NCBI GenBank assembly: GCA_030430455.1
Contig: JAUIJB010000013.1
Span: 1-60,501, forward strand
Origin: Verrucomicrobiia bacterium
Lineage (GTDB): Bacteria > Verrucomicrobiota > Verrucomicrobiia > Verrucomicrobiales > Akkermansiaceae
Reading direction: 5' to 3'
DNA length: 60,501 bases
Shown here: positions 60,309-60,501 of the stretch, piece by piece
Layout of the letters: each line of letters begins with the position of its first letter
How positions within the stretch are numbered: position 1 is the stretch's first letter
The notes under the pieces: generated by a model
Databases searched by the model: none
What the model was told of the DNA's origin: nothing
The model's input: only the letters and a program-made list of their open reading frames with translations
Program-made: the position numbers and the translations under genes

Positions 60309-60501
60309 CCGCCCGACCACCCGAGCGCTGGCGCGTCCAGCTGTGCCTGCTTCACAACGCTCCCACCATCGCTCCCCAGATCGCGGTAGGGACCGCCGTT
60401 ACCGGCGGCCCCCCGCTCAGATCCGTACGTGAGGAACTACCTCATACGGCTCCTGCCTTGAGTCGGGCGCGGAATCTCTCTTCGGGATACGGATGGATGA
60501 T
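60305..60501 (+). CDS. Possible gene start coupled to purL and interrupted by the intron (partial)
   Basis: GTG 60305 overlaps the purL TGA (GTGA), like the coupled DUF3293 gene. The first ~26 codons (TARPPERWRVQLCLLHNAPT...) look protein-like; from about 60386 the frame runs into antisense intron sequence and is no longer meaningful. If real, the gene is split by the intron, with its remainder beyond the window. No family can be named. Confidence 0.3.
   Translation, partial: MTARPPERWRVQLCLLHNAPTIAPQIAVGTAVTGGPPLRSVREELPHTAPALSRARNLSSGYGWM
60386..60501 (-). mobile_element. 3' end of a group II intron, antisense (partial)
   Basis: On the minus strand, 60452-60420 has the domain V pattern: GAGCCGTATGAGG...CCTCACGTACGGATC, with the AGC catalytic triad and two-nucleotide bulge. 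Domain VI follows (60419-60386), a strong GGGGCCGCCG-GTAA-CGGCGGTCCC stem ending near CCTACCGCG. The intron continues beyond the right edge. The terminal loop is not a GNRA tetraloop (TAGTT), which is slightly atypical. The exact 3' splice site cannot be set without the 5' exon. Confidence 0.78.
60442..60501 (-). CDS. C-terminal end of the intron-encoded reverse transcriptase/maturase (partial)
   Basis: Immediately 5' of domain V, reading leftwards, an open frame ends HPYPEERFRARLKAGAV with its TGA stop inside domain V (60444-60442). Position and the HPYPxxRF-type end are those of group II intron maturases. Only about 19 codons lie in the window, so class and activity cannot be judged. Confidence 0.5.
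   Translation of the reverse strand: MIHPYPEERFRARLKAGAV

Overview
The window is a high-GC bacterial chromosome segment whose gene content points to the phylum Verrucomicrobiota, probably Verrucomicrobiales (relatives of Luteolibacter or Haloferula). The evidence is a PEP-CTERM protein, a paired DUF1800/DUF1501 secreted module, several large secreted proteins with FG-GAP or thrombospondin-3-like repeats, a fused SUMT/uroporphyrinogen-III synthase, and dense families of short palindromic repeats. This assignment is inferred from gene families, not from a marker gene.

Layout. Positions 1-3184 hold the end of a large protein that starts left of the window and changes abruptly from a Ser/Thr-kinase N-terminus to a secreted metalloprotease. 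Next comes a compact arsenic-resistance operon (arsR, DUF6428, arsC, acr3; 3.4-5.7 kb) ending in a strong hairpin. From 5.9 to 14.3 kb lie secreted, lipoprotein and membrane proteins (a VWA protein, an FG-GAP propeller, an alpha/beta hydrolase, a DUF2306 protein) and tRNA-Thr(CGT). From 14.6 to 18.9 kb, on the minus strand, is a translationally coupled tetrapyrrole operon: ccsA-like, hemA, hemC, cobA-hemD. From 19 to 27 kb are two repeat proteins separated by tandem-repeat DNA, an RND efflux pump, two coiled-coil membrane proteins and an outer-membrane barrel. From 27 to 33 kb are a SET-domain methyltransferase, parB, an M28/glutaminyl-cyclase-like lipoprotein, tRNA-Phe, a WYL regulator and a separate mini-WYL protein. 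From 33 to 38 kb are recF, hisS and aspS. A GxxExxY nuclease-like gene bounded by inverted repeats sits exactly between hisS and aspS. From 38 to 48 kb is a sugar locus: a GH2 hydrolase, an AraC regulator, an SSS symporter and a DUF5107/TPR protein. From 48 to 56 kb are the PEP-CTERM protein, the DUF1800/DUF1501 pair and a GspG-like protein, followed by purL. The right edge holds the 3' end of an antisense group II intron.

The most interesting content is mobile or repetitive. (1) A complete RAYT (REP-associated tyrosine transposase), with flanking REP hairpins, lies inside the DUF5107/TPR gene without breaking its reading frame. (2) A family of short elements with about 28-bp terminal inverted repeats made of 9-bp iterons appears in several forms: one carries the GxxExxY gene (35723-36158), one is a gene-less derivative (34186-34343), and an architecturally similar element lies after tRNA-Phe (30825-31060). 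(3) A 12-codon low-GC insertion sits in purL. (4) The group II intron appears to interrupt a gene whose start overlaps the purL stop.

Coding direction and starts were judged from reading frames, overlaps, signal peptides and family knowledge. No database search was run.
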